A model generated the notes under the pieces. It saw only the letters and a list, made by a program, of their open reading frames with translations, had not been told where the DNA came from and made no database searches. This document shows, in pieces, positions 20,498 through 32,581 of a stretch of DNA of 64,000 bases. The DNA is from Leptodontidium sp. MPI-SDFR-AT-0119 (Eukaryota > Ascomycota > Leotiomycetes > Helotiales > Leptodontidiaceae). The DNA lies in contig JAHLEZ010000020.1 of assembly GCA_020726505.1 (NCBI GenBank), positions 558,001 to 622,000 on the forward strand, read 5' to 3'. A program made the translations under genes and the position numbers. The first letter of the stretch is position 1. The number at the start of each line of letters is the position of its first letter.

Positions 20498-22655
20498 GGA
20501 GAGAGAAGTTAAGAGCGATGTCTAACATATTCTACAACCACGGACCAAATTCCTAACCATTGTTGTCTCTCTGGGCGTTTGATGTCGTTGGGAGGTTGGC
20601 TTTTGTTTGTTGCGGAGTTGGTGTAGTGCAGAAGCTCGGTGCTTCTGCTGCTGCCGAGATATACAATCTCGATCAAGGCCTTTGGCTGTGACGGAATTTG
20701 AGGTTGGTTGTGAAGGAGCGTTGTGGAGGAGACGTTGTAGATATGTCGGAGAGAGTGAACATGACTTGGCGCCAAACGCATCGGAGGCGTCGAATCAACT
20801 CCGCAGATCTCCAAACTCTAGAAATGAGGTATTTGGGCATTTTTGAATCGATGTAAAATCTGCGACGCGAATCTGGAGTTGTGGTGGAGGTTGGCAATTG
20901 TTTGTTGTTGTTGAAGAAGAACAGAGACGAGGCTGTAGCGAAAGCTCAGAATGGTGGGGCGCATGCACAAACGCGCTAGTGCAGCGAGCCCCTGTCTTGA
21001 ATGCCGTTCCCATAAACCGATCTATAGGACCTGCATTGTTTCTGCTGCTTGGTAAACTCGGTCTCCATATGTCAATCTTATCAGGTCCCTCTCGGAAATG
21101 GATACCGTTCAGTGGTTTGCCGTGGCGCTTGCAGCCATTGCAGCGCACTCCTCGTCTCATCTCTTGTGGCAGATCCATCAGCATGCTCTGTCATCAAGCT
21201 CGTCCTCCCCAGCGCGGCGCCTTCCACTGCCGGAATTTCCCATTATGACGAATCTCGTGGAGGAAAAAAACCATTTGTGGGATTTGAAGGTAGCTGCTGT
21301 CGAGATCTGAGATACTCTGGCCACAAGCTGTTTTGGAAAGTCGAGGTCTAAGGGAGCTCAACTTGAAAGTTGCATTGGAGTGCATCGACCACTATCTCAA
21401 AAATCTATCCAAAATGCAAAGAGCTGGCCTCTACAGGCCTGCCTCTGTTCCCACCCTGTCGAAGCGATGGCACTTAAACCGACTTATCGTTCGCGGATAT
21501 GGATGATGATTACGGTGGTACAGGCTCTGATGATGGTGGCACCTCCGAGTTTGACACTAACCACAACTCAGGAGGTGAGGCGGGAGAATGAGCGGTCTGC
21601 GACTATGGCGGATATCCTGACTCCTAGTATCGAAGTGGATGATGGTGGAGGGATACCGGTTGAAGAGCTTGCTGGGCTAGAAGCCGCACAGGAGGTTGAG
21701 GACATTGATTTTCTGGGAGGCGATGACTTGGAGGAATCGGCTACGCTTGAGGCAGAAGAGGAAGCGATGCCCACTCTGCCGGTAGGAGAATTTCCGGATG
21801 AGGTTCCAGATACATTACAGGCTATCAGGCTATCTCACATAAACAGGATAAATTCAATAAGATAGACGATTGGACTTTCGCTTTCGGTCTCTGGTGTAAG
21901 GCTTTCCACATTTCATAAAAACAATACGAGGGTATCCTCGAAGTCTTCAAACAACTTCCCTCTCTATTACTTCACCCAACATTCATTGACTTTGTCATTC
22001 TTATCCTCCATGGACCTCATCCCACCTTTTCATGTCCGACTTGGGTGAGAAACTCCGAATAAGAGAACTCTACTATTCGTACGGGACTTAGTCGCCTCCT
22101 TGGACGGACAGGCTTGAGTTTTTATCTCCGATTTTTTTTTAAACTCCACGATATGCTCCAGCCCAGCAATCTATTTCTACTTAAGAGACCTCTAGAATAA
22201 ATACCGCATCTTTTCGATGCGAGTGATCTTCCACATAGTGATTTACCGATTCAGTGGGCTTGGGCCGTTGGGTACGTGAGTAGCCTGTCTCCCACAGCGA
22301 TCGCCATTGACTTAACGATGGTTAATTCCAGCGCAACGCCACAGGCATATGTCGCAGTGAGAAACATGGTCGGATTGAACCTATTTGAAATAAAATATCA
22401 GCTTGTAATACAATTATTAAGGCTCTAGATATAATGATTCTTGTACCTCGCTTAGCCTAGAATAGCGATGGATATCTCCGGCTCACCTCACAAAAACGAT
22501 CATTCACGACGCTAATGCAGTCCACAGCATATCATGTTCACACTTTAAAGAAGCAAACATGGCCATTCCTGCCCAACTTCGTAGGTATATTTCCCAAGCT
22601 CTTCTACGCGACGATTCTTTTACACCAGCACTGTACTTTACTCCAATAAGGTATC
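20498..22655. other. Mostly unassigned; possible extra exons
   Basis: Open frames at 20607-21351 and 21380-21865 are of uncertain coding status. About 20890-20945 matches a short repeat near 63620-63675 in inverse orientation. No RNA gene or transposon ends were seen. The T-run at about 22132 and AT-rich stretches carry nothing recognised. Confidence 0.3.
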
Positions 22656-23504
22656 ATGATGTCTTCCGCACTTAATTCCGTCGCCCCCGACCAGAGCTCC
22701 CAAGCAACGAGCAACGCTGTCACTGCTCCCTCGATCGGGAAGGCTGCGACCGGCTCACCCCTCGTGCGCACAATCCTGGAGGCTTATGGCAAGGAGATAC
22801 TCGAGTCTGCAAGCGAGCAGTTTCTTGATCTCGCCATCGAGGTGCGACTCCAAACAATCAGCGCAAGAGAACTGGGGAAGCTACTTGCCAAGGCGAACCG
22901 GCTTGGGGATCAAGAGACAGATACCGTCGACGACAAAAATGGTACCCCTCCTGTCCAGGGAGGCAATGCAAATTCACGATCGAAGCCCGGCGCAATCGGA
23001 ACCCCAAAGCCACCGGGCGCGATTGCTGGCCAGCGTGGCCCTCACTCCGCAACTTCATCTCAACCACTTTCCCTCAAAAAAGCTCGAGCACCAAATCATA
23101 CGAACACAGCCCAAGTCCTGCGAGACGAGCCTCTCTCGGCAAATACACATCTCACGGCCCAAAGGGCTGCTCCTTCTGCGAAGGAAGGTGGCTACAGCAT
23201 TCAGAGCATCCAAGGCGTTGCGGATATATATGATGAGGTATCAACAGCTGCTGGGACTGCTAAGAACCAGGGGCAAACAATGACTGGATCCGGATCGCGG
23301 GTCGTAGCTCGTGTTGCGAGGTCTCGCAATGCCCCGAAGAGAGGGCTGGCACAAGACACGAGAGGTGGAGTGCAGAGCCAACGTCCTAGAAAGCTAGTTC
23401 GAGGATCGGCTGGACAGTCATCTCTGTCGATTTCTGCCCAGCCTCCTCAACTTGTTGTCATCTCTGACTCGGAGCCAGAATTTGAAGACACTGGCGATCA
23501 TTAA
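22656..23504 (+). CDS. Unrecognised nuclear-type protein with a C-terminal SIM-like motif
   Basis: A single open frame of 282 residues starts MMSSALNSVAPDQSS. Residues 35-75 (LVRTILEAYGKEILESASEQ, then FLDLAIEVRLQTISARELGK) are predicted helical. The middle is a long Ser/Pro/Gly-rich linker. The basic part (RSRNAPKRGLAQ, QRPRKLVRG) could serve nuclear import. The end, PQLVVISDSEPEFEDTGDH, matches the hydrophobic core plus acidic flank of a SUMO-interacting motif. No family is recognised. The ATG pair at 22656 and 22659 is the first in frame; an upstream exon near 22559 is possible. The next gene, on the other strand, has a similar linker-rich style. Confidence 0.5.
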   Translation: MMSSALNSVAPDQSSQATSNAVTAPSIGKAATGSPLVRTILEAYGKEILESASEQFLDLAIEVRLQTISARELGKLLAKANRLGDQETDTVDDKNGTPPVQGGNANSRSKPGAIGTPKPPGAIAGQRGPHSATSSQPLSLKKARAPNHTNTAQVLRDEPLSANTHLTAQRAAPSAKEGGYSIQSIQGVADIYDEVSTAAGTAKNQGQTMTGSGSRVVARVARSRNAPKRGLAQDTRGGVQSQRPRKLVRGSAGQSSLSISAQPPQLVVISDSEPEFEDTGDH

Positions 23505-23699
23505 ACCAAGCGCTTTCTGGTCTCCTACCCAATTGCAGAGGAAACATCACTGTCGGTGGTGATAGCCCATCAGTTGTTCATCGAGGCAAGGGGAATTCCG
23601 CATAGTGGGAGGGAGGAGACGGGAGGAGACGGTTGGCGGGACGGGGAATCACTCTGATTGTAGATACGCGGATAAATGGAATTTTATGAAGGGGCTTTA
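23505..23699. other. Short convergent intergenic region
   Basis: Lies between the 3' ends of two convergent genes. Nothing recognised beyond a GGGAGGAGAC direct repeat. Confidence 0.3.
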
Positions 23700-26062
23700 T
23701 CATCTTCTCCTACTATGAGAAACCCACCCTGGATCGGTGACTAAGACAGTAAAGTCCTTCAATCCTGGCATGAACAATTTCGCTTTGTCAAACTGTGTTA
23801 TAATATGCTTTCTCATCCAACGGAAATCGTCCTCGTTGAGTATTGCAATGTCACGAGACTTTCGGTCCGGCATTGCATCTTTGAGAGTAAAAGTTAGAAG
23901 TGGGGGACCTTTTACACCACCACGACCCGTTTGTCTTCCGAACCAGGCGAAAAACTCCGTGGTTTTGATCTCACGTCTCCACACGGAGAATTCGTAGGGC
24001 GCGCTGAACTTTCCTACCCCGTCCATTTGAAGTCTGACGGCGATCTCGGGAGGCGATGAAGCGAGCTTTATTAGTTCATGAATGCTCGATTCTCTAGGCT
24101 GAGTAGCCGCTCTTGGTTGGGATGCTTGAGCGTGATCTGAAGCGGGGACCTTTCGAGGCTTGTAATATAGTACCGTGGAGCTTCCATGAATTACGCATGT
24201 TTGCCCAACCCCGATGGTCAGTTCCTCGTAGGGTTCGCCTATCAGCCCTTGTCCTGTATCAACTTGCTGAACAGAAAAGCCATGAACAGTGATGGCCACT
24301 AGCCCCTTTGCACTAAATTTGTCGACCACAGCCCCGCATACATCTGGGTATACCCGTTTCCGTCCTCCCGTGGTTTCGTCTTCTTCTAGTTCTACATCCT
24401 CTCGTCCAGCTATCTATACATATGTTAGTATTGACATCAATTAGCCCTTGGTTTATTATCTTACAAATTCTGCAGCCCTATTCCTGAGCCTTTTCTTGTC
24501 ATTTGCCGTTCTCGATGTCTCAAAAACGCCTGTCATGACGTTCATCCACATGCTGTTGTGGTGAGACGGGGATGGATCTTTGGTCGGTTTCAGAGGTTGG
24601 TGACCAACATGATTTACTTGGGCTGGTATTGAGCGCACCTGTGGTGTTGTGGCCCTAGTACCTGCGAAGTTGGAGGGGGTGGGTGAAAGAGATAGGGCTG
24701 GCCCAGGGCAATTCGATACTGGGAGGGACGTAAATGGATTCTGCTCGAGTAGGGGTTGACGCGCCAGCCGAGGTGCTTGACAGATAGAGTTATTGGTAGT
24801 TGTCATACCAGTCGATGATTGTTGTAGTTTGTTAGGGTCGAAAGGGGGAATGCCTTGGCTTTGGGAAGCTTTGCCAGCGCCATCCGGTCTCAACTTGCGG
24901 AACTGCTGAGCAGGCTGGTCATGGTGGCCAGTGGGCGAACCAGCCCATGGCTCTCCAACACCCATGTTCTGTCTCGAGGCTTGGCCGGGTAAGTGAAGGA
25001 ATGCTTGGGGGTCGTCGGGAAGATCAGAACTTTGAGTATGGGGTCGAGTTCTCACTTCATCGTTCCTGACATTTCCAAGGCAATGTCTGTTGGTATGATG
25101 TGGTGGAGGACTGTCTATAGAGGCGGGTTGGCGAGTCTGGCCGTCTATAGAAACTCCTGAGATGCTAAACTTTAGTGAGCAGTGATCTCCTTTAGCCATA
25201 AGTTTGCTCTGTTGAGGCTTATCGATTCTCCTCAGAGTTGACGGCTCTCTCGCACTTTGTTTCGTCTTTCGCACTGGCAACGTATTCGGATTCGGTTGGC
25301 ACTGTTTCAAGGCTGGAATAGCTGGGGGTGACAGCTCCTGAGAACTAGATGATAACTTAGCCGATCTAGGAGGACGTTGACTATCATCTGGGGCGTCTGT
25401 TGGTGGAGGAGACCATTCTCTATTGTGTAGATGTGCGAGGCCGGAAGAACTTTCAGTGGCAGAAGCGGAGTGGTACGTGTTTATTGAAGGCCGTATGAAT
25501 CCAGATTGCTGACTTTCTCCGTCTGGTGAGGGAATGTATAAAGAAATGTGTAGCCGGTTTCGTGCCTTTTCAACAAAGTCCGGTGCAGAATCAAGTACAA
25601 ACAAAGCATCCCTGGCCTTCTGGGTAGCGTCGAAATTTGTGTCTGATTTTTGATGCTTGGATTGAACTGCTGTTCTGTCGCCTTGCAACGTAGCCCCAGT
25701 TGCATCGGGACCGCTGGACGCAGACGTTGTTTTTGGATTTTCGCCCTCTACTGTCGCTGTGTCCTTGATTGTCCCGTTGTCCTCCACTGTCCCTGTGTCG
25801 CCGGCTGTCCCTGCCTCCCCGATTGTCTCTGTGTTCCCGCTTGTCCTCGTGTCCTCGATTATCCCTGTGTCTACGACTATAAAGTCTCCAACCTCTTCGT
25901 CGTCAAGAGACTTGTTTCTTCTAGGTCGTTTAGTGCGTCTTGCCCTGACATGGGAGGATGGCTCTCGATCGGTACTCCTCTTGAGGCAACGTCAGCAAAC
26001 ATCCCTTATATACTGTAGAGGTAAAAGCTTATACTTACCATTTTCACCAAATGCTGAGGCAT
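23700..26062 (-). CDS. Large unrecognised nuclear-type protein
   Basis: Three exons, 26062-26039, 25979-24465 and 24413-23700, with 59- and 51-nt introns (GTAAGT and GTAAGA donors, TACTAAC branch in the second), give 750 residues in one continuous frame. A short first exon (MPQHLVKM) is followed by a strongly basic patch (HVRARRTKRPRRNK) likely to act in nuclear import, then Thr/Gly/Glu-rich imperfect repeats (DTGIIEDTRTSGNTETIGEA). A long disordered Pro/Ser/Gln-rich middle follows. The last 230 residues are folded-looking (GLVAITVHGFSVQQVDTGQG, EFSVWRREIKTTEFFAWFG, DDFRWMRKHIITQFDKAKLF). No family is recognised. The splice model is well supported because the reading frames on both sides of each intron agree. 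Confidence 0.6.
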
Positions 26063-26467
26063 TCTTCCACCACTATCTCGGTCACCTTCTGGTAAGAGAT
26101 TGTTTCGATTAACAAGCTGGCAGCTGCGAGTTCGACGACGGAGTAGAGCTACCACTTGCTCCCCTCCCAACCGTCTAGAACTAGCAATTCTCCCCTAAGA
26201 CATGTGCTGATGTATTGGAAGAAGCCATTGAAGAGTCGTTGCTTTCGGAGATGCGCGGTTAACGACGGGCGGGGTGCATGCAGCTTGCGCATACTATACT
26301 AGGGGTGTGATAAGCGCACTGAAAAGCCACTGTTTTGTCCGAGCTTTGAGTCTTGGTGGAACCTTAGTGAATGGGAATTGAACAAATAATCGAGGTTTTT
26401 TTTTTTTTTTTTTTTTTTTTTCCTTTTAACGTGCTGTATTAGTTAAAAACTATGTAGCACGACCAGG
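26063..26467. other. Intergenic with a T26 homopolymer
   Basis: Upstream region of the 750-residue gene. A run of about 26 T lies at 26396-26421, possibly the tail of a retroposed sequence. No gene is supported. Confidence 0.5.
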
Positions 26468-27290
26468 CTACTGGCGTGTCGAATTGGTATATGCAACATT
26501 CAGTTCGAATAGGACTGCGACTATACATTTGGGAACATTCTCCCTGGGAATAAACTCCCTAATAAACCAAACATATACCCCCATATCCTCTGTTGTAACC
26601 CTAGCCCTAGCTCCCCCCCCTTTTCCAACTCGAATATTCATACCCGCCTTATACCCCTTCATATCCTTTCTTCCCTTCACAACTTGTGCCATCGTTACAC
26701 CTTTCCTCCGGTCGTGGGTAATATGTATTTGTGTAATCCCGGTACACTCGAGGGAGGGCAAAGAGTACAGAGACTCAGGGGGTCGAAAGTAGAGGAACAT
26801 TCGAAGTTGGTAGGTAGGCAGGTAGGAGTCGTAGAAACGCCGTTAGAGAGAAGGTAATATGCCAGAGGACTATTCAAGTAAATGAATAAGGTTATAGTTG
26901 TCAATCGAGTTGGTCGAAGGCCTCTGTTTCGTGTAATTTATCGTCGTCGTTATTCCTCTGGGTAGGGAAAAAATCTGCAACGTGTCCCCTCCGGAACGCC
27001 GGAACAGCAAAAAAAACCCAGGAACACACCCAACATCACGACTCCAACTCGAATTCGACTCAATCTTAGCTCTGCAGATACTCAAAAGAGTACTGGAGGT
27101 TCGTAGGATGCACCGCGTACAGGTGTTGAGTCTTCGCATCCCAATAATGGAGGTTGATCGTTACGGATTGAGGAATTGGCTCAGCGACAGCAAAAACCCG
27201 CGCTTGTCTTACTTTGTCGGATTTTCGGATGACTGAATTCGATCGTGGAAATAACTTCACTTCTCCTTCCGTACAAACGCACCCTATCAA
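26468..27290 (-). pseudogene. Candidate gene remnants on the minus strand
   Basis: Two stretches look protein-like. One at 27290-27066 ends QARVFAVAEPIPQSV, NLHYWDAKTQHLYAVHP. The other at 26800-26468 contains SLPSLECTGITQIHITHDRR and GVYVWFIREFIPRENVPKC. They are in different frames and I found no consistent splicing between them. They may be exons of one gene with introns I could not define, or the remains of a broken one. No family is recognised. Confidence 0.25.
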
Positions 27291-27419
27291 AGACTAGAGG
27301 AGGAACTCTTTGAACGGGCACATCCAGCCGCTGCTGCAGTATGTATGATTGCACATTATCTTCCTAGCCATTGGCATGCCCACAATTCAAATTTACAGCA
27401 TCAGCCAAACAAAGCAATC

Positions 27420-28240
27420 AAGTGGAGTTGTTTTCTCATTGGTATTCTACCACGATGTACCATATCTCTGGAGCAGAGGCAAACCAAACCATCCCACTCA
27501 TCTCTTGACGCTATGTCTCAAAGTGATGTGGTAGAAGATTCGTCGGCGTAGGGTACGCGAAATCCTGGATGATACAGATTAGTTACATGTGGGTTCGATG
27601 CCAGTTCAATTCACAATATCTGCCTTTACTAGCCACCAAGATTCGTTATCGATTGAACGGTATGAGGTGACTCGGCCCCGCCGGCGAATAAACAGAGCTA
27701 CCTTAAACCCAGGAAGTTGGCCTAGTTCGTGCGCTTTCTTAACTAATGTTTTCTTCCTCCCCGAAGCCCCTTTATACAGATTCCTTCTTTTTGTCATTGT
27801 ATTGCGATATAGGATACACTCTGTAGAGAAATAGGATGCCTTACAACGTTTATATATACAAGAAGTTGAGGAGATCATCTCTCAGCCCTTTAATACGTGA
27901 TGGTATTATTGCTTTATTACTAACTTTTGAAGAGGTTACCATCTCGTTATTTGATTGTTGTCAGCTAGTGGTGGTCATACCATCAGAATATTGACCCCCT
28001 ACAGAAACCGGGGGTAATTTACCACCACTGGCAAAACCCACAAATTCTACGAGTCAGTAGCGAACAACTATTTGCTTCCCTAACTCCCCAAATAGAAGAC
28101 TAAGCTTGTCACCAAAAGCATTCCATCAAACTATCCGTGACCTGCCTGATGACCACAACTTGAGGGTAGATGGCCCCGCATTGATGTGATCGCACGGGGA
28201 TAAATAAGGATGGCATTAATCCAACGTAGAGCACTTCGGC
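27420..28240 (-). repeat. Duplicated block, copy 2 (carries the second MADS-like gene)
   Basis: Partner of the block at 6440-7245, same orientation, about 21 kb away. Alignment anchors include GTAGAAGATTCGTCGGC and GGGTACGCGAAATCCTGGAT. Differences are enriched in transitions. No transposon ends were seen at its borders. Confidence 0.7.
27511..27797 (-). CDS. MADS-box-like small DNA-binding protein, copy 2
   Basis: Exon 1 (27797-27615) and exon 2 (27564-27511) give 78 residues. The MADS-like core (ASGRKKTLVKKAHELGQLPG, then VALFIRRRGRVTSYRS) is nearly identical to copy 1. The intron donor is GTGAAT instead of GTAAGT, weaker but possible; the acceptor and branch are conserved. Exon 2 reads YPTPTNLLPHHFET and stops 7 codons earlier than copy 1 because of a TAG. 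Unspliced, translation would stop two codons past the donor. Function is inferred as DNA binding. It may be a diverged paralogue or an early pseudogene. Confidence 0.6.
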
Positions 28241-28289
28241 ATTGACTCTGGCACACTTGATTCTGGAGGAAATAGGGGTGTTGTTCGAT

Positions 28290-28700
28290 GGGAAAGATTC
28301 ATATGAAGCTGCGCAGGTGGTGGTACGAACGGAACTCCGATAAATTATGAAGGTAAAAGTCTCGTAGGTCGGCGTTCCGCTCCTTTGCAATGCGACGCGC
28401 AGCTTTCCTGGACCAGCCCGCCGATGCTAAGGCCCAGCTGATGGTGGGAATTGTCACTTGAACCTCGAACTCATCGTAGAGAAAGTTGGCCATCTCATCT
28501 TGGTATAGTTCGGGATTCTCGACGAGATGCTCAAGTAATGAATGCACTTAGCATAGGGGGTGTGATTGTTCTGCGGCGTCCGACCCCATTCGGAGGTGCT
28601 TTGGTGGTTCCAAAGCATCGTAGGTTCGATCGTATTTTCTGTACAGAGCGAGTGCTGCAGCGTACAATTCTAGCGATTGTAGCATTAGCGAATTTACTCA
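28290..28700 (-). pseudogene. Tc1/mariner-type transposase fragment (helix-turn-helix region)
   Basis: Read on the minus strand, it gives IARIVRCSTRSVQKIRSNLR, then FGTTKAPPNGVGRRRTITPP, a frameshift near 28540, then SLLEHLVENPELYQDEMANF, SAGWSRKAARRIAKERNADL and DFYLHNLSEFRSYH. This is the DNA-binding N-terminal half of a fungal Tc1/IS630-type transposase. The catalytic DDE part is missing. Its upstream end abuts the truncated copia sequence at about 28700. Confidence 0.8.
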
Positions 28701-29337
28701 TAATCATATCTCTTAATGTGGATGATATGCTGTTGACCGGAGGAAACGAGGATGCTATCAAGCAAGTCAAAGAGCACTTGAAAAGCCGATTTGAGATGAA
28801 GGATCTGGGGGAGGCGGATTACCTCCTGGGAATCCGAATCCAGAGACACGAAGATGAAGCGATTTCGATTGACCAGTCAGTCTACGCTAAGGATATCGTA
28901 GATAAATATCTAGATCAGAAATCGTCTAGATGTGCTACTCCTATGGAACCCGACGCCGTAGTCAACCTCTGCAAAGGAACAAGGAAGAAGCTTACGAACT
29001 ATCAATACAAGAGGTTCTTAGAGTTGCTAGGAAAACTTATCTGGCTTTGTGTCACGAGGTCTAATATTGCAATGGCAGTTAACAAGATCGCAACCTTCAC
29101 GGCATCCGCGGATTGGGATCATTGGATGGCACTGCAGCGTGTCCTGGGCTACGTTAGTCGAACTTTGAAACATGGAATTTGGTTCGGAGGGAAGAACCAC
29201 CATACAAAGGGGGTAGAGCCCATAGACTACTACAACGTCGACCATGGAATTGAAGCCCATGTGGGGGCTGCAAGACCACTCGATACCATGGCATTTTCGG
29301 ACTCAGACTATGCCGCGGATCCCCGAGACCGCAAGAG

Positions 29338-32237
29338 CAGACTTGGGCATGGGTACGGGTTGACCCGGGTATATCCAGCAATTGTCTCTCTGGGTACCCA
29401 CCCATACAAATTTGTATGGGTGGGTACAAAAAGTCCTGGTTCTGGATAAACCCGGGTTTTGAGGATATATTTTAATATGGTTTAAAGGCCTAGAGGCTTG
29501 AATTAAAGGTTTCGGGCATGAAATTTGATGATTTATTCGTCAATTACTAGTATCTTCCGAGCCCTTTCTGCATCGACAACTGTATCCGGAGGCTCCAAGA
29601 TCTCTCCATTAGCACCAATTTGTATTTCCTCCTCTTCTTGCGCCAGCGCAAGTAGTCCCCAACTCCTTAAACAAAGTACGTACCTTACCATATCACTTGC
29701 AATTCGTGTACGCTTCTTTGATATCAAATTACCGGCTTGACTAAAAACACGCTCTGAAGGTGCTGAAGTTGCAGGAATCGCCATGAAATCGCGAGCAATT
29801 TGTGTAATAATCGGAAATTCGTAGACTCGACTCTGCATATAATCGCGCTGTTGTTGAGGCGTACTCTCGCGGAAAAGAAGAGGTTCTGCAAACCACCGAT
29901 CAAACTCAGTTATAGGTACAATTACACCAAGAGGTGCTAGTCCTCCTTCTGCAGCGACGTGAGCTTCAAAACCGTCAAATGGATCAACCCTCCACGCCTC
30001 TCGTCCCTCTTGTATTGGCGCCAATTCAGCTGTCCCTTCTCGTTCGTATCGTTCCTCTTCAATATCGGCCGCAACATTCTCTTCTTCTTGTCGGTGGAAG
30101 TTCTTGATATTAACAGCTCGTGTTTTATAGTCGGAGTAGACGCGTTGAAAGTGAGCTTTCGCTTTAATATATTGAGGCGATTGAACTCCACCTTCTGCAA
30201 AAAAGAGGTACGAGACCATTGAGAGCTTGAATCGAGGGTCGCAGATCATCGCAACAAAGGAGTGACGTGTAGCCATTGATTTTTTGAAGTATTCGTGGAG
30301 GATTACGTGCGCAGAGGTCGCAGCAAGCTTGAGGTATAGCCTATCGTCGCGGAGCTCCCACATCTTCAATTGTCGGAGTATGTGAAGATAATTCGGAATG
30401 ACGTTATGAAGAGTCACATACTTCTCTACTTGCGATTGTATTATAGGTCGTGAGAAGATCTCAAAGAATATAGCCAACTCCTTTAGCATTTTCCAGTCGT
30501 CTTCCGTAGGCGTCATTACAGCTCGTATAGACTCGTCCCATTCCTGATTAATCAACACAGCACGTATAGCCTTTTCCATCTTCAAGAACGCGTGAAGCAT
30601 CTTATCTGTTGAATTCCATCGTACTGGCATGTCGCAGACAAGCTCAAGGTAGCCATTGTTTAGTACTTTACACATCTCCTTTAATTGAGAGCGTGGAACC
30701 TTACGATATTTGAAGATCATGGCGAGGCAGCGTGCCTTGTAGAATGCTGACCATGTTTCTTGATTCAAAGGAAGGCGAGCGGCTCCAGCAACTTGTTGAT
30801 AATAGTTGCGATTATCAAGAGCTTCGGAATTGAGTGCTTTTAATGCTATTTACCTATCAGCAGTTGTACAAGTTGCCAGAGTTTGCGGTGACTTACCAGC
30901 TTGAACCGCGATATTATAAATATGCGCACAGCAACGAACATCGCCTTCAGCTCTGTTGAACTTACAGCAAAAGTAAGCTCTGTCTCTAGCCTCCATTTGA
31001 TCAAATTGATTAGCTACTTCGGCTTCAAACTCCTTGAGCATTGTATCATTCGGTGCTGCGTTGTCACGAGTGACAGAGATAACTGCGCAGGTGATTCCGA
31101 GTCGATTAGTAACCTCCACGAGCTTCTTACAAAGATACGCTCCATCATGAACCGGTTCCGTAAGCTCAATTATATCCAAAAGAACTGCAACTGTTTCTCC
31201 GTCCCTCGTTATGTAATGTGCAGTCACAGCTTCGTAATCCAATTTGTTGTTTCCGGACCACCCATCTGTTGTTAATGCTATACGTCCTTTAGCATTAACA
31301 TGAGACTGTAGCTTGATCTTTTGTGCCTGTTCGCCCTCCTCGTATCGCATCTTGATGTCCCTTCGTAATGTCTTTCGGCTGACTTGCTTAATCTTTGGGT
31401 TAAGGAACGAGAATAGAGCCTTCGTCTCTGGCTAGTCGACAAGGGAGAAGGAGAGGTTGTTTTTCGTGATAAAAAGGAGGAGAAGGTCGCGATATCGTTC
31501 GTCTTCCGATTGATCTGCAGTATGATTCTTAAAGAACGGTTTTCTACCTCGTAGATTAGAAGCTTCAAGCAAATCCTTCTCTTCTTACGTACAGGGGATT
31601 CCGGAATGCTCGTTATAGTAATGTATCTTGTAGTTGTTTGTACCGGAAAGCGTTCTTTTGATGACCTTAGGAATAAATTTAACACAACCAGGGACCGTAC
31701 AATAGATCGTCATGTTCTCGTTATCGCCTTTAATCACCTCTCTACGATATAGAGGGTGTATTCCGGTAAACATGAACGAATTCGTAGGCTTCAAAGGCTT
31801 CGTTTTGTGTCGCCGGGCAGGTGGTAACTGAGGCTCTGTTTGCCTGGATGTGTCAGAACGCCCTCTTTTTGGTGAGGTAGACGCCTGTCGAGGCTCCAAA
31901 GGCGTATCCCGGGGTAAAAGAGGTAGAGATGGAAATCCTAAAGGGTTGCGAGCAGGGTTCGACATGATGGCGTTGATAGTGCTGTTAGGATAATCATTAT
32001 CCTTTACAAAAGTGGGCATTTGCAGGATATCGCGAGATTCTGAAGTTTTTGGATTAAGCGAGGTGTCTAGTGATTTTATTGGCTCTCGGCGCGGATCTAC
32101 TATTTTCCCCGGGTCACCCAGAAACCCGCCCGGTTACCCTTCCACCCCCTGGGTAACCATCCTCCTAAACCTCAGATTCTGGGTATCCACCCAACCACCT
32201 ATATGGGTTGACCCGGGTCTACCCATGCCCAAGTCTG
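29338..32237 (-). mobile_element. hAT DNA transposon inserted in copia RNase H
   Basis: The ends CAGACTTGGGCATGGGTA (left) and TACCCATGCCCAAGTCTG (right, after internal divergence) are inverted. The 8 bases CGCAAGAG are duplicated exactly at 29330-29337 and 32238-32245, the hAT hallmark. The element is 2900 bp and carries one transposase gene on the minus strand. Confidence 0.95.
29533..32019 (-). pseudogene. hAT transposase, two premature stops
   Basis: The N-terminus includes a Pro-rich leader and a BED-type zinc finger (IYCTVPGCVKFIPKVIKR, then NYKIHYYNEHSG). The catalytic region has RIALTTDGWSGNNKLDYEAV, ISVTRDNAAPND and CCAHIYNIAVQA. A 51-nt intron (30846-30896, GTAAGT donor) joins it to YYQQVAGAARLPLNQETWSA. 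The dimerisation domain near the C-terminus is FMAIPATSAPSERVFSQAGN, LISKKRTRIA. In-frame stops occur at 31585-31587 (TAA) and 31432-31434 (TAG), both reachable by one transition from sense codons. Apart from these, the frame is intact for about 800 residues, so decay is young or caused by RIP. Confidence 0.9.
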
Positions 32238-32581
32238 CGCAAGAGCTTGCTAGGCTTTGTTTTGATGGTTCATAGGGGAGTGGTACTCCACTATTCCAAG
32301 AAGATGAAGGCAGTAGCTCGATCTACAACGGAGGCAGAAACAGTAGGGATGAGCGAGGCTCTCAAACAAGTCATATGGCTGCGAAGGTTAATCGCCATCC
32401 TTGAGGGACACCAAAACGAGCTAGTAACAGTTCCCATGCTCTATGGAGATAATAAAGGAGCAGTACAAGGAACACGAGGAGCCTCAAACACCTCGAAGAT
32501 CAAGCATATCGATATCGCCCATCACCACATCATTGATGAGGTCAAGAAGGGGACGATTAAGTATAGGCAGATCTGGGGGAG

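Noticed and set aside
26396..26421. Poly-T run as evidence of a processed pseudogene
   Set aside because: No gene-like sequence with lost introns lies next to it, and no target duplication was found.
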